From contig CASHTG010000001.1 of the NCBI GenBank assembly GCA_949357655.1, positions 1,798,001-1,862,000 on the forward strand: a stretch of DNA of 64,000 nucleotides. The letters are read 5' to 3'. The stretch is from Parascedosporium putredinis. Lineage: Eukaryota; Ascomycota; Sordariomycetes; Microascales; Microascaceae. A program made the position numbers and the translations under genes. Positions 35,172 through 47,480 of the stretch are shown in pieces. Under the pieces are notes generated by a model. That model was not told the origin of the DNA and did not search any database. It saw only the letters and a program-made list of their open reading frames with translations. The stretch's first letter is position 1. Every line of letters starts with the position of its first letter.

Positions 35172-35201
35172 CTCCCACTAGCCTAGGAATCCCAGGGTCG
35201 C

Positions 35202-37152
35202 TTAGAGCTTAGGCTTCGGTCTTTGCGCCGGCGACTGCAACCTATCGTAGACGCTCTTGGACAGCACATCCGTCGGCACGCCGTTCCCGTGACTCGTCAG
35301 GCTCCGCACATCAATGAGCGAAGGGTTGAGCTCCGCGACCGACGTGCACCCGATCAAGCGCATATTCATCTCCAGCTCGTCGCGGAGCAGCGCCATGGCC
35401 CGATCCACGCCCTCGGGCCCGTACGCCGACATGGCGTAGAGAAACGGCCGGCCGATGCCCACGCCCTTGGCTCCCATGCACAGGGCCTTGAGGATATCGG
35501 TGCCGCGCCGGACGCCGCCGTCCACGTAAATCTCAATCTTGTCCTCGAGCCCCATTTGCTTGAGCACCGGCATCGTCTCGGCGAGGACCTCGATGGCCGA
35601 GCGCGCGAACTCGAGCTGCCGGCCGCCGTGGTTGGACAGCACGACGCCCTGCACGCCGGCCTCGATGGCCTTGAGCACGTCCTCGACCCGCTGCACGCCC
35701 TTGAGCAGGATGGGCATCTTGGTGATGCCCTGGAACCAAGGGATGTCCTTCCACGAGAGCGCCGGGTCGATGAAGGAGGAGATGGCCCGCGCCGCGCCCT
35801 GCGAGTTGTCCGTCTCCTCGCCGTTCTGCACGTTGGACCCTTCGTCGGTGAACTTGACGCGCATGTCCTTTCGCGCCGGCCGAGCTGCGGGGCGTCCACG
35901 GTGATGAAGAGGGCCTTGCACCCGCGCTTCTCGGCGTGCTGCACGATGCGCTTCGTGATCTCGCGGTCCTTGTTCACGTACAGCTGGAGCCACTGCACCT
36001 GGTCGCCTTCCGCCGCGTCCATGATCTCGTCAAAGGAGCACGAGGCGAGGGTGGGGATCATCTGGACGACGTTGTGCTTCTTGGACGCGCGGGTCAGCAG
36101 CACCTCGCCCTCGGGGTGGCCGAGCTTGCCGAGGGCGGTGGCGGTGACGTAGAAGGGCATGTCGACCTTGGTGCCCAGCATGGTGGTGCTGAAGTCGACC
36201 TTTTCGACGTCGACGAGGATCTTGGGCCGGAACCATATCCTCTGGAAGGCGGCGTGGTTTTCTCGCATAGTCTACGGAGGAGAGAGACACGCCGTTAGTT
36301 TGTAAAAGACTTTGGGGAGGGGGTAAGGGCAAAGGTGAGGGCAAGGGCTGAAGGGGTTTGGGTAAGGCGTACAATCTCGTCATCGGCGGCGCTAGAATAG
36401 TAGGCCCACGCCGTCTTCTTCATGACACGCTTGGCTACGGCCTCGAAATCTAGCAGGTTGTAGCATTGCGACAGCGGGGGCTTGAGGGCAATCATCTCCT
36501 GCCGCGTCTTTTCTTCGGGACTCTCCTTCTTCTGTTCCACCTTGACGGTAGACATGTCGACGGGGCCGAGGTGTTTCGACTTGTCGAGGAACTTGTCGAG
36601 CGTGTCCGGAGGGTGGATGGGATCGAATTCGTCTGTCGCATCTTTGCCCTAGAGACGCGGGAAAACGCGCAAGGTTTAGCTTGGGTTTGTGACTCTCGGA
36701 GGATGGACTAAGACGAGCTCGTCGGGACTCCCGGGAGGGGGTTCCATTCTTACAGCGTACTTGAGGATAATCTTCATGCCACCAGGGTGCTCTACGGCCA
36801 GTGTTAGTTGAATCTATTTCTTCTCCATTCCTCCATCCGCCTTTTTCTCTTCTCAACCCCTCAACCTCCGGCGGCTCCTCTGTGCTCCCACTTGCAGGAA
36901 ATCCAACGCTATGGAAATATCGACTTTTTCTTTTCTTCTTCTTCACCTTCGTCTCGTAAGGGCGGATAGGGAGGTTCGGTCGAGCCCGGCGAGCTTCGGC
37001 AAGTAGTGTAGCCCAATAGCCCAAAATTGCGAAAGGGGAGAAGAAGCCGTACCTGGTAGAAATTCGGTGACGTCGTAGGCCTTGCCGTGAACAATCACCC
37101 AACACGACTCAGCCGAGTTGTGCTCAGCAACATCGACCCCTGTTAACGTCAT
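35202..37152 (-). CDS. Cytochrome b2-type FMN-dependent L-lactate dehydrogenase, one frameshift
   Basis: This is a fusion of a cytochrome b5 domain with an FMN alpha-hydroxy-acid dehydrogenase, the architecture of yeast Cyb2, which oxidises L-lactate and passes electrons to cytochrome c. Exons are 37152-37053, 36791-36754, 36648-36373 and 36271-35202, all GT-AG. The heme ligands are His35 (EHPGG) and His58 (DPIHPP), spaced as in Cyb2. The FMN domain shows TALGKLGHPEGE, QWLQLYVNKDRE, the active-site VVLSNHGGRQLEF and GVGIGRPFLYAMSAYG. One base is missing in the T run 35869-35871 (RREKDMRVKF after repair). Repaired length is 494 residues. Unlike yeast Cyb2 there is no mitochondrial presequence: the protein opens directly on the b5 fold and no in-frame ATG lies upstream. 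Substrate could be another 2-hydroxy acid. Confidence 0.92.
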
Positions 37153-39925
37153 GTTTGGCGGTTTCTTTTTTCTTCTTTTCCGACCTAGAGTATTACGTCT
37201 TGCTCGCCCAAGTGGGAACGGAGGGGAGCTCAATTCAAGAACGAACAGTATTCGAGGCTCAAGGTGGTCTGGAGGATTCACTTCTTCCAAGATGGAAACA
37301 AGGCAAGCTATCGTCGTTTTCAGAGAATGAAAAGAGAGCAGAAAAGTCAATTCCCAAAAAGAAAGAGAAAAAAAGAGAAAGACAAAAAGAGACTTGGATT
37401 TGGACCACGGATGTTTATGTGCTTGCTAAGGGGGTGAGGGAAGGAGGGAGGGGGTGAGGGGTGCTGGGTGCTGTGGGTGCCGGGGCTCGTTAAGTCGATC
37501 AATTGACTGGATCGTTGTCTGATCCATCTGAGGACCCAGAAAAAAGCTCGGGGTAATGGAACACCGGGAGTGGGCGACTTCACAAAAGATCAAAAAGAGG
37601 TGAAGCGTGGAAAATACACCGGCCCATATTTTTTTCGTCGTTCTTCCACAAGAACATGTGCCACAATGAACCTAGCAAGCCAAGCAAAAATACCCCAGCT
37701 TCCGCCTCCCCGTCGCCCGAAGCTCCAAGGCCACGCCCCAAGAACAGCCAGCGGTGTTGGTCCGGGTAGAGAGAGATTAGAAGAGCTTACCCGGTCAGCT
37801 AATGAAAAAGGGGATCCGGCCAGAGAATTGGCAGATATTACTCTCGTCATCGAACAAGGCTGCCCAACTCGTACGAGGACGTGGTGCTAGGAGACAGGCA
37901 ATGGGGCTTGGGAATAAGACCACACACACCACCCGAGGTATGTTGACAAGAATCAAGGACCGGGTCCGGGGGCGCGCGACCGGGGTTGAGGTCAAGTGCA
38001 CCTCACCTCCCAACCGTGAAGAAAAAGACGCACCGGCACTCAGCAAGTGCTCAATGCGACTGAAGGGCTCTCCAGCTTCCGATGGCAATCCCAAGCTCTG
38101 GGGTAGTTAGTACCTCCAGCGCTTGTGTTCTTTGTGTTTCGCCGAGCCATTGAGCGTAATCCATTGTATTGAATATGATAGTAGTTTCTTGGGGGTTCAA
38201 TGCTCTACGGCGGGGCTTCTTAGGAGGCATGGTCCCGGTCAGTGGGGCACTAATGGTAATGTCGTAGCCGTGAGTGGTCCGCATTTGCCACATCAGGTGG
38301 ATCATGATTGGAATCCATTGCAGCGCTGCACGACCGCCCAACACGGAAAAGCCCCCTCAGCCATTGGATCGAATCCAGTTTGTGGGGTTTCCGCGTCCCA
38401 GCATTGCTACAAAGTACTTGTATTGCTCTCTGGCCTGGCCAGGCCTGGCCCGCACCGCAGCTCTCCCCAACCCAACAATTGATCAGTGAACTTCCAGCCC
38501 CAGCCCCCGGCCCGGCTTACAAGCCAACCACTCACCTCGCCCTCAGTGCTCGCGAAGCGCACCAACGTCGGCCTCGCTGTACCGAGGTGCCCACTGCCAG
38601 CCACCAAACCCACCCGAGACTGCAACTCTGGGAAGCATCAAGGCCGCTCGCTTCGCATTTTATATCTGCCGAGTATCTAAGATCGCCAGGAGGTGGATGT
38701 CTTCAATACCATGAGGCTCTCTTGCTATTTTGGTTGACCTCGAGAGCCCTCTTACTCTTATCCAAATCATCTAATAATCTACCTGCTTATTTTTTATATA
38801 TTTTTCTTTTCTTTTCCAAATATCAATTTCAATCTCATGTTGTACTTTTCAAAGTCTACTCGCGGGCACGGCGGCCAACATTGGAACCTGTCCCCTCCGA
38901 GGTCGCAACATGTTGACTTGCGCGTCGGTTCCTCCCCGCCACGACCTCTGGAGCTCGGCCACCCAAATCAACCGAGCTCTACAAGGAGTAGAGGTACCCT
39001 TTAAACTGTGACCTTGTCTTCCCCAATCGATCCCACCGCCATTCGAACGGCCTGCACTTTCATCGACGATTGATGATCCGTAACCTCCCCCACGCGTCAA
39101 TTGATCTTGATGCATGCAGGGCCAGCACCTATGACCTATTATCCTATCCCCGTTTGCCCAATCGTGCTGCGCAAGAGCCCGCACTTTCCTTCATGACTAG
39201 ATCCGGGCCCCAACATTCATGAGTCAATATATCCCGAGAACTTGTAAACCGGCACTAATAAGCCACCGTCTCGGTCATGATCGACACTACAGTTGTAAGG
39301 TCTTTTTGAGGGCTAGATCAGTTCCCATTCCCTTGAAGGGGACAACAGTCGCCTCTCTGGAAACCTTTTAAGAATAAAAGAAGCATCTAGGAGGGTTTCG
39401 CCAACCATCTCACCATCTTCACACATCTTATGGTAAAACCAAAAGTAAAGATGGAAAGAAAAAGAAGCAAGACAACAGCGCGCTGATGATAATATTCAAA
39501 TCATGATATCTGGTTTTTGTCCACTCTACCTAAGCCTTGTCACCCTCGCCACGCCCGCATCTTCCTTGCCTAAGTCGCCCGTAGCCAGTCTACACATCTC
39601 TCTCTATCGACCGTCAACTCTTGCTTCTTCCTATCTCCCAATTGCCAACGGGCATATAGCCTAACAAAGGCAATGGCAAGAGACAATGAGATACAGCTTG
39701 AAAAAGGCGAGGGAGAGGGAGGCGGTCTAGGATCGATGGAAACAAAGGTGTCTACTCCGGCAGCAAAGGACTCTCTGTCAGGTATTTTCAGGGAATAAAG
39801 GCTCCAAAGAGCTTGCCATTCTTCACTCTTAGCTTCAGCAGCCACCCGATTCCACCTTTGGCACCACCCGCGCGTAAGTTTACTTCCAGGCGCTTAGTCC
39901 CGCCCAGGGATCTTGAGATTGCTGG
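37153..39925. other. 2.8-kb intergenic region, no supported gene
   Basis: This separates the start of the cytochrome b2-type gene from the stop of bro1. A 202-codon frame at 38308-38916 (+) has no family resemblance or codon pattern and is taken as chance. A 14-bp palindrome GGCCTGGCCAGGCC lies at 38432-38445. The right end should hold the bro1 3' UTR. Confidence 0.5.
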
Positions 39926-42900
39926 TTACCCCCGCTCCCGGCCCCCTTGCTGCTGGTTCTGGACCTGATATTCCTGCGAACCGTAATGAATCGTCTGCTG
40001 CGGCCCCAGCGGCGGCGGCCCTGGTGGTGGCGGAGGCGGGACAAACCCGGGAGGAATCTGCGATAGCGGCCGTCCCGGCTGTGCCTGTGGCGCCGCAGGC
40101 TGACCTCCCTGTTGCCCGTAGCCAACGTACGCAGGATGCGTCTGACCGAATGAGGTCTGCGTAGGAGGAGGCGAGGCAGGGCCGCGCATGTTGGGGTGCC
40201 CAAACGAGGTCTGAGTCGGAGGCGGAGACGCCGGCCCGGGGTTCATACCGTATTGGCTTGGATTATATGCAGCCGGTTGGCCAAATTGCCCGCCGTACCC
40301 GGACTGCCGCTGCTGCGCTCCATAGTTTCCGTACGTTGACTGATGCGCGGGCGGAGACGTGGGTAGAGGGTACTGGCTCGCATACGTCTGGTCCGAGTAG
40401 CGAGGGGCGCTGCCTTGGGAAAGAGTGGTGCCGGCGGCGCCCGGCGATTCTCCTGGGGCGGCTGCGGCGACCCTCCCTGGTTGTTAACTGACATGCGGTC
40501 CATCAGTTCCCGGAGCCGCTCCCGTTCCAGCTCCGCTTGGGACGACTTGTTGATGGACTTTTCCTTTTCAATCTGGCCGAGGAGCTGCGCGCCTTCTGAT
40601 CGCCGGTTGTTCACAAAAGACTGCACGTTCTTCTCCAAACTGTCAATCGTCTCCTTCATCTCCGAGTACCAATTCTTGGCGCTATGGAGACCCGCCACCA
40701 GATCCAAAAATTCTTGATACGCTCTCTTATATCGGTTCACCACCGATGCCCTTTGCCGCTGCGCACCCTCATACTTGTTCTGTTCCGATCTTACCCTCTT
40801 GTCCTGAAGTAGGGCATTAAAAGTCGTTGATAACTCCTTCATCAATGCCGACTGTTTATGGTTCGCAGCGAGGAGCCGGTTCTGGTGCGGCCTAAACTTT
40901 TCTAGTTCGGCCTGGAATAGTTGCGTCTCGTAGTTCTGGATCGACTTCTTGTTGAGGATCAAGATCTGAGAAATGTCGTCGTTGTGCACCTAAGTTCCCG
41001 GGATACCCACAGGTTAGCGCACAGCACACACGCATTCCGCGCAAAGCTCCTAGCCCATTTCTTTCCCCTTCTCCTTTTCGTTTTCCTTCTTTTGCTAAAA
41101 AGAGAACAAGGAGAGAGATAGAGCAGCCAGTGTCAGACTCACCTTTTCTTTGAGATCTTTAAGCACTTGATTGCGCTCGCGCTTGAGAAGATTGAGCTTC
41201 TTCAAAACGTCCTCAACCCTGTCGATCTGTTCCATGACACTCGGTCCACCACTGTCAAAGTCTGCATCTAGCAAGTTTGGCTCCTCCAACGGGCTCGCCG
41301 TGTTGCTCGACCTACCGCGAGCCTTACCTAGGGCTCGCTGGAACAGCTGGTCGACCTCGCCACGCTGCGAGGCGGCGCGCATCTCGCTAAACTCGGCCTC
41401 GTTCTGCCGTAGCTTCGACGCCAGCTGAGAGTCGGTTCGGGACGCCTCATCGAGCGCCTCGCGGTAGCTTCGAATGTCCCCCGTAAGGTGGTGGTCAGGG
41501 CAGAACTTGGCTGCTGCGTCCATTCCGCTTCGTATTTAGACCGCATCTTCTCGCACACGCTCTCCTCCATGTCAAGCTCCTTTTTGCAACTTTCAAGTGC
41601 CCTAAAGAGCCCGGCCTTCTGCCCCTCTAGTGATTCAAGTATCACGGACGGGTCTTCCTGCCCGCTGACATCCTCGCACCAAGTCCTAAACTCGTCATCG
41701 GGCCCTACGTCTTGGTCAAGGCCGCCCTTGAGAACCTGGAGCGCGTTGGGCAGCCGCAGGTAGTCGAGACTTGCCGCCATTTCGCCATTGGCGATATCAA
41801 CCCTCTCGGTCTCGGCCCGGACAAGCTTCGCCTTCTCTTCGTCGTAAAGACTCGCCGACTCCGTCACATTCATCGGCACAATCTTAGAGAACAGATCGGG
41901 TCCCGTTATTCGTTGTATGTCCTGGCCTGCGTACAGCTCGGTTACGGGGATAGGTTTGGCGGCCGAGAGCTTTGGGACAGGCGCAAGGGTGGCTTCGGAC
42001 GGGACCGGCTGATGGTAGATGAAGTCGTTGTCTTTGGAAAGCTCGCGCAGCTTCTCCGTCACAGAAGTATGCTGTCGCTTCGAGTTTTCCGCAAGACTGG
42101 GGCCAGAGTCGTTATTGAAGTTTGTGCTGATCGGAAGCGAGGAAGGGATTGCATTCGCGATTCGGGTCGCCTCTTTCGCTAGGCGTTCGGCAACCTGGAG
42201 ACGACCAACGGCTATTCCGTGGTTATTCGCGTCGTCGTCCGCTTGTGCTTGGAAGAGCTGGGCCATGGAACCCAGTAGATTCGACTTGACCTAGGCAAAA
42301 AGACGCCCACCCGAGGGCCGGACATTAGCGAGGGACTGAGTTGGGTAGAATATGACCGTTTGTGTTTGCATATCGGGCTCGGGCACCCGTTCAGAACTTA
42401 CCTGGACAACCTGCAACCAAGACTTATCAAATATTCCCTTGTTGACATTCTCCTGTGCGCCCTCTATCGCTTCTGTGTAGAGGTATGCCGCCTGGCTCGA
42501 GAGCTTGGCGAGAAGCCCAACCTTTTTCTGATCCATGATCTGCTTTTCGAGGAAGACCTCAGTCGCTTGGGCGAGCATGACCTGAATCAGCGTTTTCACG
42601 GTATCTCTGCTCAGATCGGCGGAAGGAGCATGAAGGAAGTTCTCGTTGATATACGTAAACATGCCCGCCGAAGCCTGGAACGAGTGATAGGCCATCTTCA
42701 GTCCGGCTTCCTCATGCCGGTTCTGGGCCGCTGCATGACAAGAGAGGACGGCCGAGATGTTAAAGATGATCGAGGCCTTTTCAAAGGCGAGGAGTATTGC
42801 GAAGTTGCCTTGTGGGTGAAGGCATCAAACCTAGGTAGAGCGTAACGTTAGTGTATGAAGAGCAGGCTCCCCGCGGCTGCTCAAGCAGCCGGGGCAGCAC

Positions 42901-43222
42901 TCCGTTGCGCGGAGCCGGTCGGAACTAGTCGGAGCTAAGCTTACCAAGTGAAGGAGATTTTTATGTGCTTCTCGTCGATGGGGAAGCGCAAGTCGAGAAG
43001 CTCGAGCTGGCCGTAGTACCTATACAGCATGTCCCGGCCAGTCGTACTATCCTTTCCAGCGCCCCTCATATCCTGTCTTAAGCGATTCAGGGTCACGCAT
43101 TCTTCCGCATAGCGTTCGGGGTCGTCCCCATATGTGTTTTGAATGTAGTTCTTCAGCGGCGCAACCCAATCTATTTCGTTGGTAGCCTTGAGAGGCACCG
43201 ATATCATGGCCGACTGAGGCAT
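39926..43222 (-). CDS. bro1: Bro1 (ALIX family), ESCRT-III-associated vacuolar sorting protein, three frameshifts
   Basis: Bro1 acts at endosomes, binds ESCRT-III (Snf7) and recruits the deubiquitinase Doa4 during multivesicular-body sorting. Exons are 43222-42945, 42830-42402, 42290-41143 and 40989-39926, all GT-AG. The BRO1 domain (about residues 5-390) includes NEIDWVAPLKNYIQNTYGDD, YRYYGQLELLDLRFP and ASAGMFTYINENFLHAPS. Next is a coiled V domain (about 400-750) containing MEESVCEKMRSKYEAEWTQQ and LLQDKRVRSEQNKYE. The tail is Pro/Gln/Tyr-rich, with GPASPPPTQTSFG repeated twice and a polyproline run. Bases are missing near 42791, 41478-41482 and 40404-40407. Repaired length is 973 residues, an exact codon count. 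The paralogue PalA/Rim20 is less likely because the N-terminus and tail match fungal Bro1. Confidence 0.95.
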
Positions 43223-44621
43223 CTTTGCTTGAGGGGGCCGGAGGAGGTCGATCTGTGGGGCGGGGAGGGAGTCGCGGACGGGTATCTGAGGTGAGATCAA
43301 GACCCTAGAGGCAGGCGAGTTAGGGGTGGCGGCCGGGGTCGCATACGCCTCGAGGTCGGGCGGGCGGGTGCAGGAGATGGTGGCGGTCGGAGGATCAGGC
43401 CAGTCGAGGAGACAGGTCGAGGGCGAGATGGGGTGGGGGCGGGGGGATAAAGGGAAGTGAGGTGATATCGCGGAGTTTACACAATTTTCGTCGGACGGTA
43501 AAGAATCATACGTGGCCTGTGATTCCGAGATAACGTCGAATCGGTAGTATCACATAGAAATGAGGTCGCACGCACTCCTCTGCGCTGTCGGGTTTCGTGG
43601 GAAGCTCTCGTTCCTCTTCAAGTGTGGTGTGGGGGTAGGTGTGTGGCGGGATTGGAACGGGTGTGGATGTTTAAGCGGGGTCTGACCAGGCTTTGATGCT
43701 GATCCGAACGACAGAACCCCCGTAAGATGAGCTGCACTAAGCGCTTCGGTGATGATGGGGAAAGAAATGTGCTCTTGCGGGTCAAGGAGAAAGGTAGGGT
43801 AAGAGAACAAAACGAAAAAAACAAAGGTGGGGAGCGATTAACAGAAGCTGTCAGCCTGATTGATGATATCACGGCGTAAAAATGGCTCGGCAGACCGAGT
43901 TAGGGTAGTTTTCGTCTAATGGAAACGGCGCGTATCGAAAGATGGAACAATGTATATCCCGAAACGGAGGAGCGAGGGGGATGGTCGGGTCAGTGGGACG
44001 GAGGGAGCAGCTCGTAGAAGCCTAGCCGCCAACCCACAGCTCTACTAGATACTTCCCAAGTGGATGAAAGATCCAGCTCTGGTGGGGTGTGACGAGCTGG
44101 TGGGATTTGCCCAAGCCACGAGCGTCGCGCAGGCTTGAGCAACAAAGTAAGTACCCTTGTACCCGCCGCCGTCGAGTCCAGTGCTAGCTTCTCAAGGTTT
44201 GAAAGGGTTAATAAAGGTGCCATCAATCATTTCAAAGTTCTTCATCACTCGCCATTCCCCCATTGCTGATGTAGTCAAGTACCCGCCAGAATTAGCCGCC
44301 CAGCGGAAGGGAGCCTTCGGGCAATGTCCAACCAAAGCCTCAATCCAGTGACACCTCCATGCATGTACCAGGGTCTGACGAGGGAGAGCGCCGTGCGGGT
44401 GCATATCTCACCTCCCTTTCGGCCAGTCCAGGATTAATTACTTTTGGACTTCAACTGGAAGAGGGCACTTTTGGAGATGCACTTGACGAATCCCGTAGTC
44501 AAAAAGATACTTGCACCTTGAGCAACGCCAAACTCTGTCTCTTGACCCCGCCTTCTCGACTTGCAAAGGTGGGGTAAGCTGTTTATGGGGAATTACTAGC
44601 GGAATTTGTCAATCGCACCCA
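43223..44621. other. Intergenic: bro1 upstream region and tRNA 5' flank
   Basis: About 1.4 kb without a recognisable frame. The first 200 bases left of 43450 are GC-rich and suit a bro1 leader. No repeat was seen. Confidence 0.5.
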
Positions 44622-44730
44622 GGCAACTTGGCCGAGCGGTCTAAGGCGCCAGACTCAAGATCTAATCTTGCCTGTTCTACAGGAGTATTCTGGTCTCGCA
44701 AGAGGCGTGCGTTCGAATCGCACAGTTGTC
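44622..44730 (+). tRNA. tRNA-Leu(CAA) with intron
   Basis: The acceptor halves GGCAACT and AGTTGTC pair with one G-U. The D-arm/A-box is TGGCCGAGCGGT. The anticodon stem CCAGA/TCTGG encloses a loop containing CAA. An intron of about 28 bases (roughly 44661-44688) follows the base after the anticodon, as in many fungal tRNA-Leu(CAA) genes. A leucine-type long variable arm (TCTCGCAAGAGG) precedes the T-arm GTGCG-TTCGAAT-CGCAC. A T6 run at 44738-44743 fits a Pol III terminator. Confidence 0.95.
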
Positions 44731-45728
44731 AATTTACTTTTTTGCTCCATCGGCTTCGCTCAGTCCTGTCCTGTCCTGTCTTTACCAAGCCCTGCTCTAT
44801 CTTCTTTTTATTCATCTACATAAGAGTTCCATCAGCATGAACTCAATCATCTCCGTCAAATGTAGTTCGAACCGGTGGGTGGATGGCTTGACTCAGAGGA
44901 GACCGACGGGGGCAATGATGTGGGGCCTGCCATGTCTGAGAGCTGTCTCCTTGTCCCACATCAACTTTTTTCTTTTTTGGTGCGTCATCGAATCCGGCCC
45001 CGGCGAGCCGCGGATGTGAGTGAGCGCGCACCTGCCTACCCGGATATGGTTGCTTTTGAAGGGCGGATCCCTTGCCACGCCGGCCCATCATGCAGCCACC
45101 CGGCAATTCTCCGACACACGACACACGCGCTGCTACCGAATAGCCTACTTGACAAGTTGGTCTAGATTGATGTGATTGATTTCTATTACTTTTTGATATG
45201 TTGGGGAGAGATGGCTGTCCGTGCCTCTAAAATGTATAGCCGTGTCGAGAGTAGGGTTGTCACTCAAGAGGTCGAGCCTCTGAGAAGCATCTAGTATATG
45301 TAGTACAGAGTGTGTTATACAAAACAGGAACTGGAACAAGTAATACCAGAACAAGGTAGAACGCAAAAAGAAACAGGAGATGCCAGACAAATGCGAAGAC
45401 AGCGGCACTTCCAAAGAGCCAGGAAGAACCATGACGCTTGAAAGACCCGACGGCCACGGTGGCCGGCGGCGATGATATTCTCCCTGAACGCCGCGTTTGA
45501 GCTTCAAACCAGGGGAGGGGAAAATAAAGGGCGAAAGAGGTAGGTAAAAGGAGGAAGGCGATGGATGGGGGTGATATATGGCCAGAAAAATCTTGGCCCG
45601 CCTGCTGTCGTCCCATCAACACCCTCTATGCTCTGATGCCAACGAGCGCCGTCAAATGCATACTGCGTAGTAGCTCCACCATCTTGTGACGCACAAGGGC
45701 AACGCTTTTCTCAGAATAAATAAAAGAC
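44731..45728. other. Intergenic: tRNA 3' flank and mdj1 3' flank
   Basis: Starts with the Pol III T run and a short CCTGT repeat (44765-44780). A hydrophobic 120-codon minus frame at 45260-45622 lies in the mdj1 3' flank and resembles no family. No gene is called. Confidence 0.5.
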
Positions 45729-47480
45729 CTACGCAGAGCCTGATCCGGACTCCTTCTTGTTACCGTCATTGTCCTTGGTCGTATCCTTTGCGGCACCGGA
45801 AGACTCTTTTCCGCTAGCATCGCTGTTTTCGGAATCCGCAGGCTTGCCCTGGTGAGCGGGGTGATTCGTCAAAGTATGCCAGATAGACTTCATCCATCCT
45901 TCGTTCTTGTGCGCCGCAGGGTCATCGGAAATTCTAGCAAAAATGGTTAGGAATCTGGGGCAAGGATGCGGGAAGAGTGTAAAAGTTGTAAAACTTACTT
46001 TGCGGAGACATTCATGATCCTCTTTGCGGTGCCATCCTTCATCTCGTCGGCAAGCATTTCGGCCAATACGCGTTGGTTTCCGGACAAGTACTTGGGCATA
46101 TTGACGCGATATTCGACCTTTAGGTCGCCGAATCCACCACGCGCGTTCAACTTCTTCATGCCCATGCCGGACAAGGTAATCTTGTCGCCCGTGTTGGTAC
46201 CCGTGGCAACCTTGACCTTGACCTCGCCGGTAAGGGTGGGAATGGCGGCTTCTCCACCAAGAATCGCCGTGGTAAGAGGTATAGATGCCGTGTAGAGGAT
46301 ATCGGAGCCGGCTCGGCGGAACTTGGGGTCTGAAGCCACCCGGATGAAAACATAGAGGTCCCCCTCTTGGCGCGCACGCCGCCGTCCGCAACCTGGCCCG
46401 TAGGCGGTGCATCACCGGCACCATCAATGCGCAAGCGCATGCCATCTTCCACGCCGGCAGGAATATCCACATTGATTGTCTGTCTCTGCCTCACGACGCC
46501 ATCGCCGGCGCAGCTCTTGCACTCGAACCTCGAGGAATCGACGAGCCAGAGCCTCCACAGGCACCGCAAGTCGACGCCATCTGGAAACCGCCCTGCGTGA
46601 AGTGGACCCTAGTGCCGCTGCCCCCGCACACCTTGCAAGATGAGCGCTGGGTGCCAGTCTTCAAGCCATTGCCCGAGCAGGTGCCGCAAGTAACGTATGG
46701 CGAGATGGTGACCTTCTTCCTGGCACCTTGGGCAGCTTCCATGAAGGATATGCTCGCTTGTACCTCGATATTATCGCCAACCAGGATTTCCTGCTGGAAC
46801 GGGTTCCGGGCGCCCCTACCCTCCAAAGGGCCTGCGCGGCCCCCACCAAATGCAGAAAAGAGGTCGTCAAAGTTGAATCCGCCCCCGAAGCCTCCTTGCC
46901 CACCGAACCCGGCGAAAGGATTGCCTCCTCCAAAGGGATCGCCGCCGGGGCTTGGGCCACCATGGGGGTTGAAACCCGCAGCGCCGAACTGGTCATACTG
47001 CTCCTTCTTCTTCGGATCGGATAACACCTCGTACGCGGATTGAATCTCGGAAAAACGATCTTTCGCGGTCGCGTCTTTGTTCGTATCGGGGTGAAACTTC
47101 TTGGCTAGGCCGTAGTAGGCCTTTTTGATCTCGGAGGCGCTGGCGCTCTTCTCGACGCCCAGGACTTTATAAGGGTCCTTGGCCGAAGATAGGGAGTTGG
47201 TGGCATGGAAAGCCTAGCCATCAAATGGTCAGCACCGACAGGTCAGCAGCAAAAAGAAAAGAAAAAGAAATACGAGAGATACAGAGGAAGCTTACACGTC
47301 GCGCAGGATGGGCCTTGGAAACGGTCAAGCGTGGCCGAGAGCGCGCCGGACTGCTTGTCGCAAACCCTTGGATCGTCCCCGTTTGGCGGACGCATTTTTC
47401 ACCTTGGACGCTTGGCAAACTTGACCCTGGGACAGCAACCGCCTGGGAAGCACAGCCTTGGTTATAACGCTAGAATTCAT
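45729..47480 (-). CDS. mdj1: Mdj1, mitochondrial type I DnaJ co-chaperone, three frameshifts
   Basis: Mdj1 stimulates mitochondrial Hsp70 (Ssc1) in matrix protein folding. Exons are 47480-47296, 47213-45999 and 45933-45729, all GT-AG. The N-terminus (MNSSVITKAVLPRRLLSQGQ) is a basic, Leu-rich targeting presequence. The J domain starts at about residue 74 (KDPYKVLGV), with HPD at 103-105 in KKFHPDTNKD. A Gly/Phe-rich linker follows, then four zinc motifs: CGTCSGNG, CKVCGGSG, CGACGGSG and CKSCAGDG. The substrate-binding C-terminal domain includes GDKITLSGMGMKKLNARGGF. The end is a polar Ser/Lys/Glu tail. Bases are missing near 47416-47418, 46528-46529 and 46360-46364; the second restores the fourth zinc motif. 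Repaired length is 535 residues, an exact codon count. Confidence 0.95.

Larger units (their letters stand above)
31274..35201. other. 3.9-kb repeat-rich intergenic region
   Basis: No gene is supported. The interval holds a long GA microsatellite, a purine-rich strand from about 31760 to 32690, a TG microsatellite, several perfect palindromes centred on CCATGG, and a TTCC tetramer run, each listed separately or in findings. It should include the Rab promoter on the left and the 3' flank of the cytochrome b2 gene on the right. Confidence 0.5.

Noticed and set aside
38308..38916. 202-codon open frame on the plus strand
   Set aside because: It has no recognisable motif, an odd mix of Pro/Leu/Ser, and ends in AT-rich sequence typical of non-coding DNA here.
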